Shown here: piece after piece, positions 1-10,490 of the stretch | Position numbering within the stretch: position 1 is the stretch's first letter | Layout: each line of letters opens with the position of its first letter | Translations under genes and position numbers: made by a program | Assembly: GCF_030272615.1 (NCBI RefSeq) | Contig: NC_081409.1 | Location: 245,483,502 to 245,547,501, forward strand | DNA length: 64,000 nt | From: Cryptomeria japonica | Lineage: Eukaryota > Streptophyta > Pinopsida > Cupressales > Cupressaceae | Direction of reading: 5' to 3' | Notes under the pieces: generated by a model | What the model saw: only the letters and a program-made list of their open reading frames with translations | Databases searched by the model: none | What the model was told of the DNA's origin: nothing

Positions 1-1380
1 GCCAAATGGGTGATGATTCTAAGTGAATTTGACATCGAATATGTGGACCGTAAGGCAATAAAAGGCCAAGTTATTGCAGATCAATTGGTCAATGCTCCCC
101 TCATAGGCAATCATCCTCTCATTTCCAATTTTCTAGATGAAGAGATATTCATGATCACAACAACACAACCATGGAAACTATACTTTGATGGTTCATACAC
201 TAGGCATGGTTTAGGGGCAGGTATCCTGTTTATCACACCTCAAGGTGACAACATCCTGAAGTCTTATAGGCTCACATTTCCATGCACCAACAACATAGCT
301 GAATATGAGGCCTTCATCACAGGACTCAGGCTAGCTGTACAATTGAATTTACAAGAACTACAAGTATATGGCGACTCCCAACTGGTCATTCGACAAGCAC
401 CAAATGAATATCAAACCAAGGATACAAACCCATGCCATACAAACAAATGGTGGAAAAATTAAAGGCATCATTCACTACTATCACCTTTGAGAAAATACCC
501 AGAGATCAGAATCAAGTTGCTGATGCTATGGCTACCATTGCATCTTTCCTAGATCTTCCACAGAATTCAACACACTACAAGTTCTTGGTAGAACAACTTT
601 GTATTCGCACTTATGATATCCCTGAATCTGAGATGATATGTCACCCTATCAGTTCCAAATCCCCATGGTACGGTGAGTTCTACACATACCTCCACGATCA
701 CACCCTTCCTCCTAACCAATCGAATAACCAACGTAAAACCTTCATTCGCCAAACCGCTCGATATACCATTATTGTTAAAACCCTATACCAATGCAGTCTT
801 GATGGTACTCTCCTTCAATGTTTGGATAGGATGAGATAACAAAGGCCTTGGAAGAGGTACATGAAGGAATTTGTGGAGCTCATGCAAGCGGACCATCCCT
901 AGCCAAGAAACTCATGCACACTAGATACTATTGGCCATCCATGGAAAAAGACTCCTACTACTTTGTCAGAAAGTGAAAGAAATGCCAAGTTCATGGAGAC
1001 TTGATACATGTACTAGCACAAGAATTGCAACCAATCACAACACAATGACCTTTTTTTCAATGGGGACTTGACCTTGTGGGTAAAATCCATCCATCTTCAT
1101 CCAATGGCCACAAATTCATCATTACCGCCACCGAATACTTCACAAAGTGGATCGAAGTTGTTTACCCAAGTCACTGGCAAGGAGATCGCCTCATTCATCC
1201 TTAATTACATCATCTATCGGTATGGTGTACCCATGTCCATCATTACAGATAATGGGCTTCCTTTCAAAAATTAGGATGTCCGTGAACTTTGTGAGAAGTT
1301 TCACATCCAACACCGCTTTTCCACTCCCTATTACCCACAAGGCAATGGTCAGGTTGAAGCATCAAACAAGATCATATTGA
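1..1380 (+). pseudogene. Tat-lineage pol fragment (copy Id): second RNase H and integrase
   Basis: This is the 3' part of a Ty3/gypsy pol, entering from beyond the left edge. The archaeal-type RNase H has FDGS near 185, AEYEA near 300 and YGDSQL near 370. The integrase zinc-binding region is near 860-1,010 and the core near 1,060-1,376. TDNG and VEASNK around the second and third catalytic positions are still visible. It is broken by frameshifts near 430 and by stops, for example at the last zinc-ligand region near 975. It closely matches copies Ia, Ib and Ic later in the window, so it is the same family. The match ends abruptly near 1,380, before the integrase C-terminal domain, with no LTR, so this copy is truncated. 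Confidence 0.85.
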
Positions 1381-2880
1381 TCAGGTGATTTCATGATGAC
1401 ACTATCCTTGATCATTCTATCACCTAGGATGATCTTTTGATCAGATATGGTGCATAGTCCCCCCTTGCTTGTGTTTTTTATGGTATTATAGGTTCTTTTG
1501 TTATGCTAGATAGAGGACAATAGGAATTTTTGTGTGGATGGGGTAGGATGTTGGAGATATTTATTACTCACCCTATCAAATTAGGTTGGGGCTCATGCTT
1601 ACTAGCCCACATGTACCATGAGATGCACGAGATCACCTATAAAGGGACAAAGAGTATGGCGACAGGTGTATTAGTTTTGAAGATTTGGGTTTGGGAGCAT
1701 ATCCCAGTTTGTAGGATAATTGTAGATGATGTGGGAGGGGAGGGTCGACCCATTGTTTATAGATATTCAGGATATATTACACAGCCCCACTTGGGCAAGA
1801 CCGACTACTAGAGGAGACAGCTAGATGACATGATAGCAGTAGTCTGGAGACCATCCAGGGGTCTGGAGTTATGGGATGATTGGAGGAGGCAACATAGATG
1901 TATGTTTATGACTTGGCCACTTGTTAGTAGATCCACAATGATTATTGAGTGGTTTGTAGTTAGTATAATTTTGAGGCAGTATGGGAGGCCACAGAGTATC
2001 TCCCAGGAGTTTACATATTATGCATGATTTGTGGATGAGGAGAGGTGAGGATGGGGGCCTAGACTGTCATATTCCCTCGCCATGTAGGAGTTAGTAGGAT
2101 TAAAGCCACAACAGTGGGAGTATCTGGAGGATGTTGGAGATGCAGGGGTAATTCCCTAGTTTAGCGATTGGTTCTAGAGACATCCATTCCCTCGATTCAG
2201 AGATTCTAGAGAGAAGTCCCCTCAGATAGATAAGGGTGATGATGTGCTAGCACGAGCTCAGAGAGAGCCGACACCTAGGAGGGGAGGAGGAGATTTGGGT
2301 GTTAGCAATAGCAGAGCACATGTCACAAGATGATAATGCTAGAGGGGAGAGGGAGGGTCATTGGGAGCAACTAGTGGAGATGTAGGTGGTGATAGGGGAG
2401 GAGAGGCCGTAGTAGATGTAGAGATGGGTGAGGCAGCGGACCCTGGTGGTGAGGATGATCTTGGACAAGTATGACAAAGGAGGGAGGAGTAGGGTGGTGA
2501 AGGTGAGGAGGTTGGAGCAGGAGGTCAGACACTTGTAGATATCATCTACGCCTTGAGAGGTAGAGTGCGTGGATTGAAGACACAGCTAGAAGTTGCTCTG
2601 ACTCAGATTGCGGAGCGGGATCAATAGGTCCAGAGCTTGAGAGTAGAGCGTGACAGCCTTTAGCATGAGGTTGTTCATCAGACGAGCAGGGTAGTGTATT
2701 ACGTGGCAACCTATAGCACAACGGTCCCTGTGGATAGGCAGGTTGTGCCTTATTAATAGTATATGGCTTAGTCAGACGGAGCTAGGGCACCCAGATAGAA
2801 TGATGCCCCTATTTAGTAGCCACCACCTCCTCCTCTAGGTGATGAGGGAGAGGTGGATCTCCTAGATTTTGTACCCCATT
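1381..2880 (+). pseudogene. Plant Mobile Domain (PMD, aminotransferase-like) ORF, antisense to element O, N-terminus lost
   Basis: The translation near 1,540-2,030 has PMD hallmarks: GWG..LAHMYHEMHE, then a W-x-WEHIPV block (IWVWEHIPV), QPHLGK, VVWRP, and an LRQYGR block. The same order occurs in the minus-strand PMD ORF at 44,715-46,733. The region from about 2,040 to 2,700 is a charged, glycine-rich tail ending in a coiled-coil-like stretch near 2,540-2,690. Several stops interrupt it, at 1,809 and 2,026 for example. The N-terminal third of the domain is absent because the sequence abuts fragment Id at 1,380. PMD is known from plant host genes (MAIN/MAIL family) and from transposons. Here its position beyond pol, on the strand opposite to pol, matches element Ic and indicates a retrotransposon extra ORF. 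Confidence 0.7.
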
Positions 2881-4588
2881 TTTGTACTCGATATATTTCT
2901 TGCTTCGATATTGTATATGACATTTTGAGATCATTTGTAGCCTTTTGACATTGAGATTTTTTATGAGATATATATACGACACATGATTTGACCTCATTGG
3001 ACTTGTGTTGATTGATATGAGATGATTTATATGTATGTCTATATTGCTTATGATCATGGATATTTTTCTTTTTTCATGCAAATGAATAACTTAATGGATG
3101 AACATGATGATGCAAATGTATATGTGAATGCTCTGCCATGTTTGCTATATATTTTTTTCGTTTTTCAATGTAATAGAATGAATGCAAATGAATGCGTAAT
3201 GGACTTATGGATCTATATGATATGCTCATGTATGCAGCTAACATCTCATGTAGGATTTGTGATGTCAATACATAGGTACTTGATTGTGTTGATGATGATG
3301 ATACAGTTGACCACTTGGCAAAGAAATGATGATTGATTCAGATTCAACTCACCTAGAAACATTTCTATCGTGTTGAAATAACTTTAAATTGAAAACATAG
3401 TATGAATGCAAACTAGGACATGTATGCAAACTAGGACCGAGTCATTGGTTTTAATTTGATTTTTATCATCACTGAGCGGAAATGTAGGAATAAACATAAG
3501 CACCAAGGTACAAAGAGCTAGGATGACATGAATGTCACGTCCTTTTTAATATAGAAAGCGAACATAAGCACCAAGGCATAAAGAGCCAGGATGACCTGAA
3601 TGTTGCTTGCATGCAAACACACTAAACAAATCAGATTTCCTTCCTTTTCATATGCAATATTGATTATCTTGTCCGCAATGACCATTTTATTGTTCATATC
3701 CTAGGACATATTAAGCGTGCATCCAGATTGCATAATAAATAAATTTACTCAAAACAGACAAGGAAATGACTCCAACCTCCCAGTAGCATACAAATAAATG
3801 GAGTCGAGGTATGTGTGGTGATTTCACCTTGATGTGAAGACACTAATCACAGACACCCATCTTATGAGATGTTTTTCAGATCATCAGAATCACTTTTACA
3901 AGCAAAAAACAAAAAAAAGTGTTATGCCCCCAATCCTTGCTCCTCTTAGTAAAGATAGACTTCCTTGAGTTACTCAGAGGGAATAATAATAAAAAATCAA
4001 TTTAAAAGATAGCACACAAAGAAAATTTCAATCATATCTCAAATAGTTTTAGTGATTGTTTTCATTGTTCTTATTTTGCTTGGTTTACTCAGTGGTAAAA
4101 CTCTACAGTAGTTTGGAGATAGTTGATTGACTTGGATTGGATGACATGGTACTACTGACAGAAAAATGACTTGGTTAAACTGCTTAGGACATTTAGATTG
4201 ATCAGTCGATTACCCGAAGACTAGGACGTTGATCAGTTTCAAGCCATGAGGGTTCTAAAAATAACCAAGGTGTCACGAAAGTGACTAAAGAATATGTACA
4301 AGCTAAAGAAAAGATGCAGGAAAGCGGGAAATAAAATAGGGAATGCCAATTTTGTGTTGATAGATGGAGCACTTCAGTACAAGAGGCGTCTGTTTACCAA
4401 GTTTTCACCTTCTTGGTAGAGATTCTCTTTTTTTTTTACTACCAAGGTGCCTGTTTACCAGGGTTTCACCAAGGCATTTGATTTTTTTGATATTTTGATA
4501 TTTTTTTTCTTTTCTTCAGGAATTTTTCACGATTTTTAGGATTTTTTTCATGACTTTTTAGCTATACAAATTGATGGAGTAGAGAATG
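2881..4588 (-). other. Non-coding spacer of element O between pol and the antisense PMD ORF
   Basis: There is no supported ORF. The stretch is AT-rich and contains CATT/AATG-rich sequence near 3,080-3,200, like the equivalent spacer of element Ic (43,560-44,560). Imperfect inverted and direct repeats built on TACCAAGG-like words occur near 4,395-4,475, and a 43-bp duplication lies at 3,493-3,603. Confidence 0.5.
3493..3603. repeat. Direct duplication of about 43 bp, period 68 bp
   Basis: A stretch beginning AACATAAGCACCAAGG at 3,493 recurs at 3,561. The following AAAGAGC.AGGATGAC.TGAATGT block is also shared. The two copies differ at several bases, so the duplication is old. Confidence 0.75.
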
Positions 4589-5590
4589 CTAAGTGTATAA
4601 TTTCTTCAAGTGAGTGGCGTTGATTGGTTCACATAGTTCTTCTCCTTCCGGTGTTGAGATTTGGTAGGTGCCAGAGCCAAAGACTGCAGTAACAATGTAG
4701 TGACCCAGCCAGTTGGGTTCAAACTTCCCTTTTTGTTCTCGAAACTATTTATTTTTAGGATTCTCTCTCAAAATAAGATCACCACCCTAAAATTCTCCGT
4801 GTCAAACTTTCTTGTTATAACCTCTAGACAATCTCTTTTGGTAAGCTCTCAGATGATCAAATGCCACTTACCGACGTTCATCCAACAATTCTAGTTCTTG
4901 CAATCTAGATATTTTGTGATCTTCATCAATAATAAGACCTTGCAAAGAAACTCTCAAAGAAGGAATTTCAACCTCAATTGGAAAGATTGCTTCGGCCCCA
5001 TACACCAAAGCAAAAGGTGTAGCCCCAATAGGTATTATGATACTTGTTCTATAAGCACATAGTGCAAGATTGATCTGCAGGTGCCAATCCTTCCCAGATT
5101 TGTTGACCGTTCTGTGCAAGATAGTCAATAGATTTTTATTAGATGATTCAGCTTGTCCATTACCTTGAGGGTAGTATATAGAAGACCGATGTTGTTTGAT
5201 TTTGATCTTGTCACAGAGCTCATCTAGATCCTTGTTTTTGAACTGCCCTCCATTGTTAGTCACCATTGAAGAAGGGATTTCATACCTTTAAATGATGTAG
5301 TTAAGAATGATCATAGCCACTTGTTTGATGTTTGCTTTGATTGGCGAAACTTCTTCAACCTACTTAGTGAAGTACTTGATGGCAACAACTTTCCAATGTG
5401 GCTATCCCTTTATTCAACAACCTACCTACCGAATGAATCCTTGTTGGAGCATGTATTAGATTCCCATGTAGCTACCATTTCTCACAAGTTTTAGCAAATT
5501 CTATAGCATCTTTTTCCATAGCCGACCAGTACTAGCCAACCCTTAGTAGTTTCTGAGCTGAAGTTAGAACTTCCACAGAATGAGCCCCCG
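4589..5590 (-). pseudogene. Integrase region of element O pol
   Basis: Reading leftward from 5,590, the partial zinc-binding region lies near 5,590-5,470 (YWSAMEKDA then a C-x2 pair, the second Cys degraded). The core at 5,266-4,868 holds TNNGGQFKN (a change from TDNG, so the second catalytic Asp is Asn) and QGNGQAESSNK with the catalytic Glu. The C-terminal domain ends YQISTPEGEE and HLKKLYT at a TAG complementary to 4,589-4,591. The product joined cDNA to host DNA. Stops and frameshifts lie between the blocks. It is clearly related to, but more diverged than, copies Ia-Id, so O is a sister family. Confidence 0.85.
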
Positions 5591-5860
5591 TTATGGAAAT
5601 AGGGGCCCGTTCCTTTTTTGTGATGATAAATGGTTGTGAGGATGGGTAAAATCGGATTTAAAAATGGGACCCTGTTTCATTTTCAAGCGGGCCCCTGTTA
5701 CTTTTTGCCTCGGGGGACCAAAGCAAAAACGGGACCCCGTTTCATTTTCAAGTGGGCCCCTGTTACTTTTTGCCTCAGGGGACCAAAGCAAAAATGGGCC
5801 CCGGTTTCTAAGAACGCATTTTCCAACTCATGGACTTTTGTCAATTTGTGACCCATTACC
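5591..5860. other. Foreign or rearranged segment replacing the RNase H/integrase junction of O
   Basis: Between the end of the archaeal-type RNase H (near 5,870) and the integrase zinc region (near 5,590), sister copies carry roughly 600 bp of conserved pol. Here only about 270 bp are present, and they are unrelated, dominated by a GC-richer tandem repeat (5,663-5,808). The ORFs predicted across it on both strands are translations of that repeat and not genes. Confidence 0.6.
5663..5808. repeat. 65-bp tandem repeat, about 2.25 copies
   Basis: Unit 1 is 5,663-5,727 and unit 2 is 5,728-5,792, with a partial third to about 5,808. Each unit contains CATTTTCAAG followed by GGGCCCCTGTTACTTTTTGC and ends GGGGACCAAAGCAAA. 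The units differ at only a few positions. Confidence 0.9.
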
Positions 5861-5869
5861 TTGCACTTA

Positions 5870-7390
5870 CCCAAAGGTAAAGTATTTCTTAAAGTCATCA
5901 ACCATTATTTTATAGGGAATCAATTTTTCATCCTGAGTTTGATATATATCATTGATCTGGTTGATTATCAGCTGAGAGTCACCATAGATGTATAGATCAA
6001 AAACTTTCCATTCAACACCTAGCTTGATTCCATTTACCAAGGCTTCATATTTTGCAATATTGTTGGTACAAGGAAAGAGGATCTTCTATGCCTTTGGAAT
6101 TGAGTATCTTTGAGGAGTGATAAAAAGAATTCCAGCATAAGAACCTTGGTGAGTAAAAGATCCATCAAAGAACATTTTCCAGGATCGCTGGGTAAGATGC
6201 ATTATGGATTCATCTAGAAATTCTATGTTCCAAGGGTGATTTTCTTCAAGTGGAGCATCGACAAGTTGATTTGCAATGACTTTTCCTTTGGTAGCTTTGC
6301 ATTCTACATACTCAATGTCAAATTATCTGAGTATCTTAACCCATTTAGCAAATCTCCCTGTAAGTGTTGCCTTGCTTATAAGATATTTTAGAGGATCAAT
6401 CTTAGCCACCAGTTTAATAGAATCTGCTAGCATGTAATGTCTTAATTTTTGTTAGGCAAAGACCAATGCCAAACAAGCTTTCTCAATGATAGTGTAGTTC
6501 ATCTCATAGGACACCAAGGTCCTACTGATATAGTATATAGGTCATTCCTTTTTGTTCTCATCTTGTTGAGCCAAAGTGTCCCCAATGATGTATCAGTATC
6601 TGATATGTAGAGAATCAAGGGTTTGTCTTCAATCGGTGGCATCAAGATATTCCTTGATCTACTTTAGGTGTTGTTCACAGTCTTCATCTTAGTTGTATGT
6701 AACTCCTTTTCATAATACTTTTGTGAATGGTTGAGCCTTATCTGCTAGCTAAGAAATGAAGTGTCTTATTGATTGGAGCTTCCCTTGTAGAGTTCTCATT
6801 TGATTGACATTCTTTGGATGTGGCATTTTCATTATATCTTTAACTTTTTATGTATCCACTTCAATCTCATAAATTTGAGAGATGTGTTGACCTTTTCATA
6901 GATTTGAGTGAGGTGTCATCGGCATAGTCTTCCATGTTTTTGTGCATCAGCATAGTCTTCCATGTTTTTGTGCATCATGTAATGAACGATTGTGGTTACT
7001 ACTCTTTGATAGGTAGCACCCGCATACTTTAAGCCAAAGGGCATCACATTCCTACAGAAAGTTCCCTAGGTACATGTGAACATTGTTTTCTCTTGATCCT
7101 CAGGTGCAATTTTGATCTAATTGTATACAGAAAAACCATCCATCAGAGATTACGCTTAATAGCCAGTAGTCATGTCTACTATCATGTCTATGTTAGGTAG
7201 TGGAAAATCATCTTTTGGACATGCTTTGTTTAAGTCACCTAAATCTATGCAAACACGTATTAATTTGTCAGGTTTGGAAATAGGTACAATATTAGATATC
7301 CACTCAGCATAATCAATTTCTCTAATGAATCCTGCTTTTAGTAATGTTTCTTTCTCAGCCTTAACAAGTAATGCAACATGAGGATGCATT
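5870..7390 (-). pseudogene. Reverse transcriptase and two RNase H domains of element O
   Basis: Reading leftward, the RT fingers lie at 7,389-7,156 (AGFIREIDYAEWISNIVP, DLGDLNKACPKDDFPLPN). The palm follows, with MEDYADD at about 6,980-6,915 that is broken by a 28-bp tandem duplication. The gypsy-type RNase H runs at about 6,660-6,290, ending in an FDIEYV-equivalent block. The archaeal-type RNase H starts near 6,180 and ends near 5,870 (YGDSQL near 5,985). Stop codons are frequent. The dual RNase H marks the Tat lineage. The RT copied element RNA in virus-like particles. Confidence 0.85.
6922..6977. repeat. 28-bp tandem duplication inside the RT catalytic loop of O
   Basis: GCATAGTCTTCCATGTTTTT-containing units at 6,922-6,949 and 6,950-6,977 are identical over 28 bp. 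28 is not a multiple of three, so the duplication shifts the frame at the Y-x-DD motif. Confidence 0.9.
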
Positions 7391-7605
7391 TTTCAGAGTT
7401 TTTTCTTGACAGGCTTGACTCCAAGAGCAATAGAAAGATGATGCATTATGAGGTCAGGATCCAGACCCAACATATCATCATATGTCCATGCAAAATTGAT
7501 CATTTTCTTCATGAAGAAATTAGCAAACTATTTCAATTCTTCTGCTGATAGGGATTGTGGCACATGTATGATATGTTGATTTTATTCTATTTCAATGTTC
7601 ACTAG

Positions 7606-8412
7606 CTATGTAGGTTCAACCAGCACTGATGATCGCTCTTGAAAGTGATCAGACAAAATAACAAGTATCTCACCTTTAGGTGCCTCAGAGAGGTTTTCAC
7701 CGTTAGGTGCGTCTTTTATTTTTACTATTTTCAATTCTGACACCGCCACAATGTGGTTTTCATCATCAAAACACTTATTTTTCTTTTTATGATTTTTGAG
7801 ACTAAGATACTTGACATCTGCTTTTGTCAGATTCACACTTTGTTCATTGGTGGAAGAGTTCATTTGTTTGACTGTGTTAAGATAGCAAGCTAATGTATAG
7901 TCATTGGAAAAGGTAGGCATATCTATGGGTTGATCTTTTAAAGTACGCTTAATAAGCTCAGGGTGTACTAGGGATAAAGATTCAATGGGTTCAAGGGAAT
8001 TCACGGTATTGTCATCACAACCTTGGACCAACAAGTTGAGTTCTAGAAGACTACATTGCATAAGCGTCTCAAGACCAGGAAGTGTTATAACATGATGATT
8101 TAAGTTTACGTTAGCATTTAGAGGATCTAACCAATCATAACTACTACTAGCACCTTCTTCTACTTTAGAATAGACTACATATTGTGATTCAACACCAACA
8201 GGTTCTTCAAACAAAGTTTCAACATTCATGACAAAGTAGTCATAGTTTGGTGTCGAATAGGTAATATCATAAATAGATCTTATTTCAGAGTGATCAAAGT
8301 CAAAAGATGAAGCTTTTGACTCCTCTTCGGGTGGCTCAGTGAAAGCATGTAGAGTATTAATATCAACATCTTTTATGTTGCAAGTTCCTTCATGTTCTTG
8401 TTCAATGATCAC
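7606..8412 (-). pseudogene. Pre-RT linker of element O polyprotein
   Basis: An acidic 268-codon open stretch lies between the G-patch region and RT. It matches in position, and weakly in content, the linker of copies Ia-Ic (for example 38,231-38,992). Shared features are SLxHPELIK, NxYxLACYLN-like and LSEAPKGE...ILP-like blocks. It has no catalytic motif and probably acts as a spacer in the Gag-Pol precursor. The stretch between 8,413 and 9,050 is the same linker in decayed form, with a short open piece at 8,960-8,760. Confidence 0.6.
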
Positions 8413-9050
8413 TTGTAGTTGACATACCTGTTGACATGGCTCTTTTAATCTATGTCTTCTTTCTCATTCATCTTCCTCTAGACTGATGATCAATTCTGCT
8501 TGTCTAGCCTCTAGTTCTTCATTTGTATTCCCATGTCTGATTTGCCTTATCTCATTAGAGGGAGATACAGTAGGTGAGGAATTTTCCCATGCTTTTTCTT
8601 CTTTCAACTATTTCTCATAATCTTCTTGTCTTTTTAGTCTGATTTACTCTATTTCTCATTGCAGCTTCAAGTGTATTATCTCTAGTGATTCATCAATGAT
8701 ATCAATAGGTACTTAGGAGTTTCCTCTGTAGGTGCATCTGATAGAGGTTCTGGACCCCATTAATACTCATTCGAGTATGTTTCTGAATCCTCTTCTTGCA
8801 TTCTTCCCATATATGTGACATGAATGTTTAATGGTGCAAATATTTCTTTCATTCCTTCCACCTCTTCTCTCATGTCTTTTGGGATTTTTACTTCTTGTAG
8901 TGTTAATGCCGATACATTTGGAACTTGATTACAAGATGCTTCTTCTCTCTTGATTACCACTTTTTCTTGCTCTTTCTCATACTCTTCTTTAGTTTGTTGA
9001 GTATTTACTTCCTGTGATGTTTGATGTAGTATTTTTTTCCTCCACTTAGG

Positions 9051-9479
9051 CTATTGATGAGAAGTGTATTTTTTATTTGAAGACTCCTCTAGATGATATC
9101 CAAGTCCAGTTTTGTCATTTGTAGACTTGGTTTGTAGCTTGATAGGTTCAGTAATTCCTTCTTGACACTTTCCCAGAGGACCTGTACCTGAATACCCCAT
9201 ACGTTGGATTATCTGATAGCCTTTACCATATTGTTTAAGAGAAATTTCACAACATTGCACTTCCCTATCCTCATTTGCCCCTTTGTAAAGCCATTTGAGC
9301 ACAACTGCCTCTTCTATTTCATTTGCAAGAGAAGCAGAGGATTGTACAAAAGTACCATCAGAGATGACGTTTGTTGTTGAATTTTTTGGCTTCATAGCTT
9401 CAGATGGTTTTTTAGACTGTCTTGGTGATGGAGGAAGATTCATCAGTGAAAGTACAGGTTCTATCTTGTATCCATCCAT
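9051..9479 (-). pseudogene. G-patch domain region downstream of the protease in element O
   Basis: The translation contains YGKGYQIIQRMGYSGTGPLG and later KTGLGY, a glycine-spaced pattern typical of G-patch domains. These are RNA-binding modules also found beside the protease in some retroviruses and plant gypsy elements. It is preceded by a low-complexity Ser/Pro/Lys stretch. Copy Ic has the same block near 37,775-37,900. Roughly 140 codons are open; flanking stops separate it from protease and linker. Confidence 0.7.
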
Positions 9480-10190
9480 GCCAGTACCTGTAATTTTTCA
9501 GTTTCTTTTCTAAGTCTTTCATCAAATTTTTTGAACTCTCAACTGCAAAGGCTGCTCTGTTATGAGGAACAAGGGTATCAACACACTATTTGAAATCATT
9601 ACAGGTGTAGCTTGTATCAGCAGGAACACTGACTTCAACTCCATTGTAGGGAAATTTTAGGTACTAATGGTATGTAGATGGAACTGCTTGCATTTTTTGA
9701 ATCCATGGTCTGCCTAGAAAGATGTTGTAGGATAGAGGAAGGTCAAGCACCTGACAAATAACATCTCTTTACATAGGTTCCACCCTGATCAGTAATAGTA
9801 CCAGACCTTTAGAGGTTCTTTCTTCATCACAAGTTTTGATTGTTATTTTCTTTGTTGGATCAATGACATTCTCAGAAAATCCCAATTGTATCAGTAAATT
9901 GTAAGTACAAATATTCAACCCAGCACCTCCATCTATCAAAACACTTTTGACTCAATGTTTATATATCATGGCTTCAATGTGCAATGGCTAGTTATGTGGA
10001 TGATTCAGGGAATTGTCGTCTTCTTCAGAGAAGGACAAGTAATTAGGTGAAGTCAGGTGACCCACCATAGATTGAAACCGATCCAAATCTAAGTCTTTAG
10101 GGATGTTAGTAGCAAGAAAAGCTTTATCTAGGATCTCTCTATGAGCAGAAGAGATCTTAAGCAAATCAAGAAAGGAGATTTGAGTAGTAG
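9480..10190 (-). pseudogene. Aspartic protease of element O
   Basis: Minus-strand reading near 9,940-9,900 gives LIDGGAGLNICTYN. The DGGAG catalytic loop stands in place of the usual D-S/T-G-A and corresponds to DNGAG in copy Ia (16,400). A KKITIKTCDEE block and a downstream GRPWI block follow. The domain would cleave the Gag-Pol precursor. It is interrupted by stops. Confidence 0.7.
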
Positions 10191-10191
10191 T

Positions 10192-10490
10192 TCATTTTAA
10201 TTGTTCAACAATGTTGTAACCAGAAGAACATGATGAAGCCAACTGTTTAGATTTAGTTGTGATCATATCTGGTTGTTTGTTTGAAGAAGTTGGTAGGTTT
10301 GATGTTGCCAATGGATTTGATGATGTCTGATCAGGAGATGAGGAGCTAGCTCCTTGGAGAGTAACTTTTCTTTGAGCGTGGGTCACGACATTCATAGTTC
10401 ATGGTTTGTTTTGCTCATCTTTGAATATGATCACATTGAAATAATCAGATTCGGAAGGTTCAATCAGGTTGATCATAATATCATCATTGG
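10192..10490 (-). pseudogene. Gag C-terminal part of element O (segment 3 of 3)
   Basis: It contains NVVTHAQRKVTLQG and a Ser/Thr/Gln-rich stretch ending VEQLK, equivalent to the NVVTH..KITIKEAPQG and NLVE end of gag in copies Ia and Ib. The upstream coding sequence continues in the same frame at 49,232 on the far side of the compound insertion. Confidence 0.75.

Noticed and set aside
3022-3336. 104-codon ORF in the spacer of element O, with a reverse-strand partner
   Set aside because: Low-complexity ATG/CAT-rich sequence, Met- and Tyr-rich product, no conservation with Ic.
5591-5915. Overlapping ORFs on both strands over the 65-bp tandem repeat
   Set aside because: 65 bp is not a multiple of three, all frames stay open by repetition, and the segment replaces part of pol.
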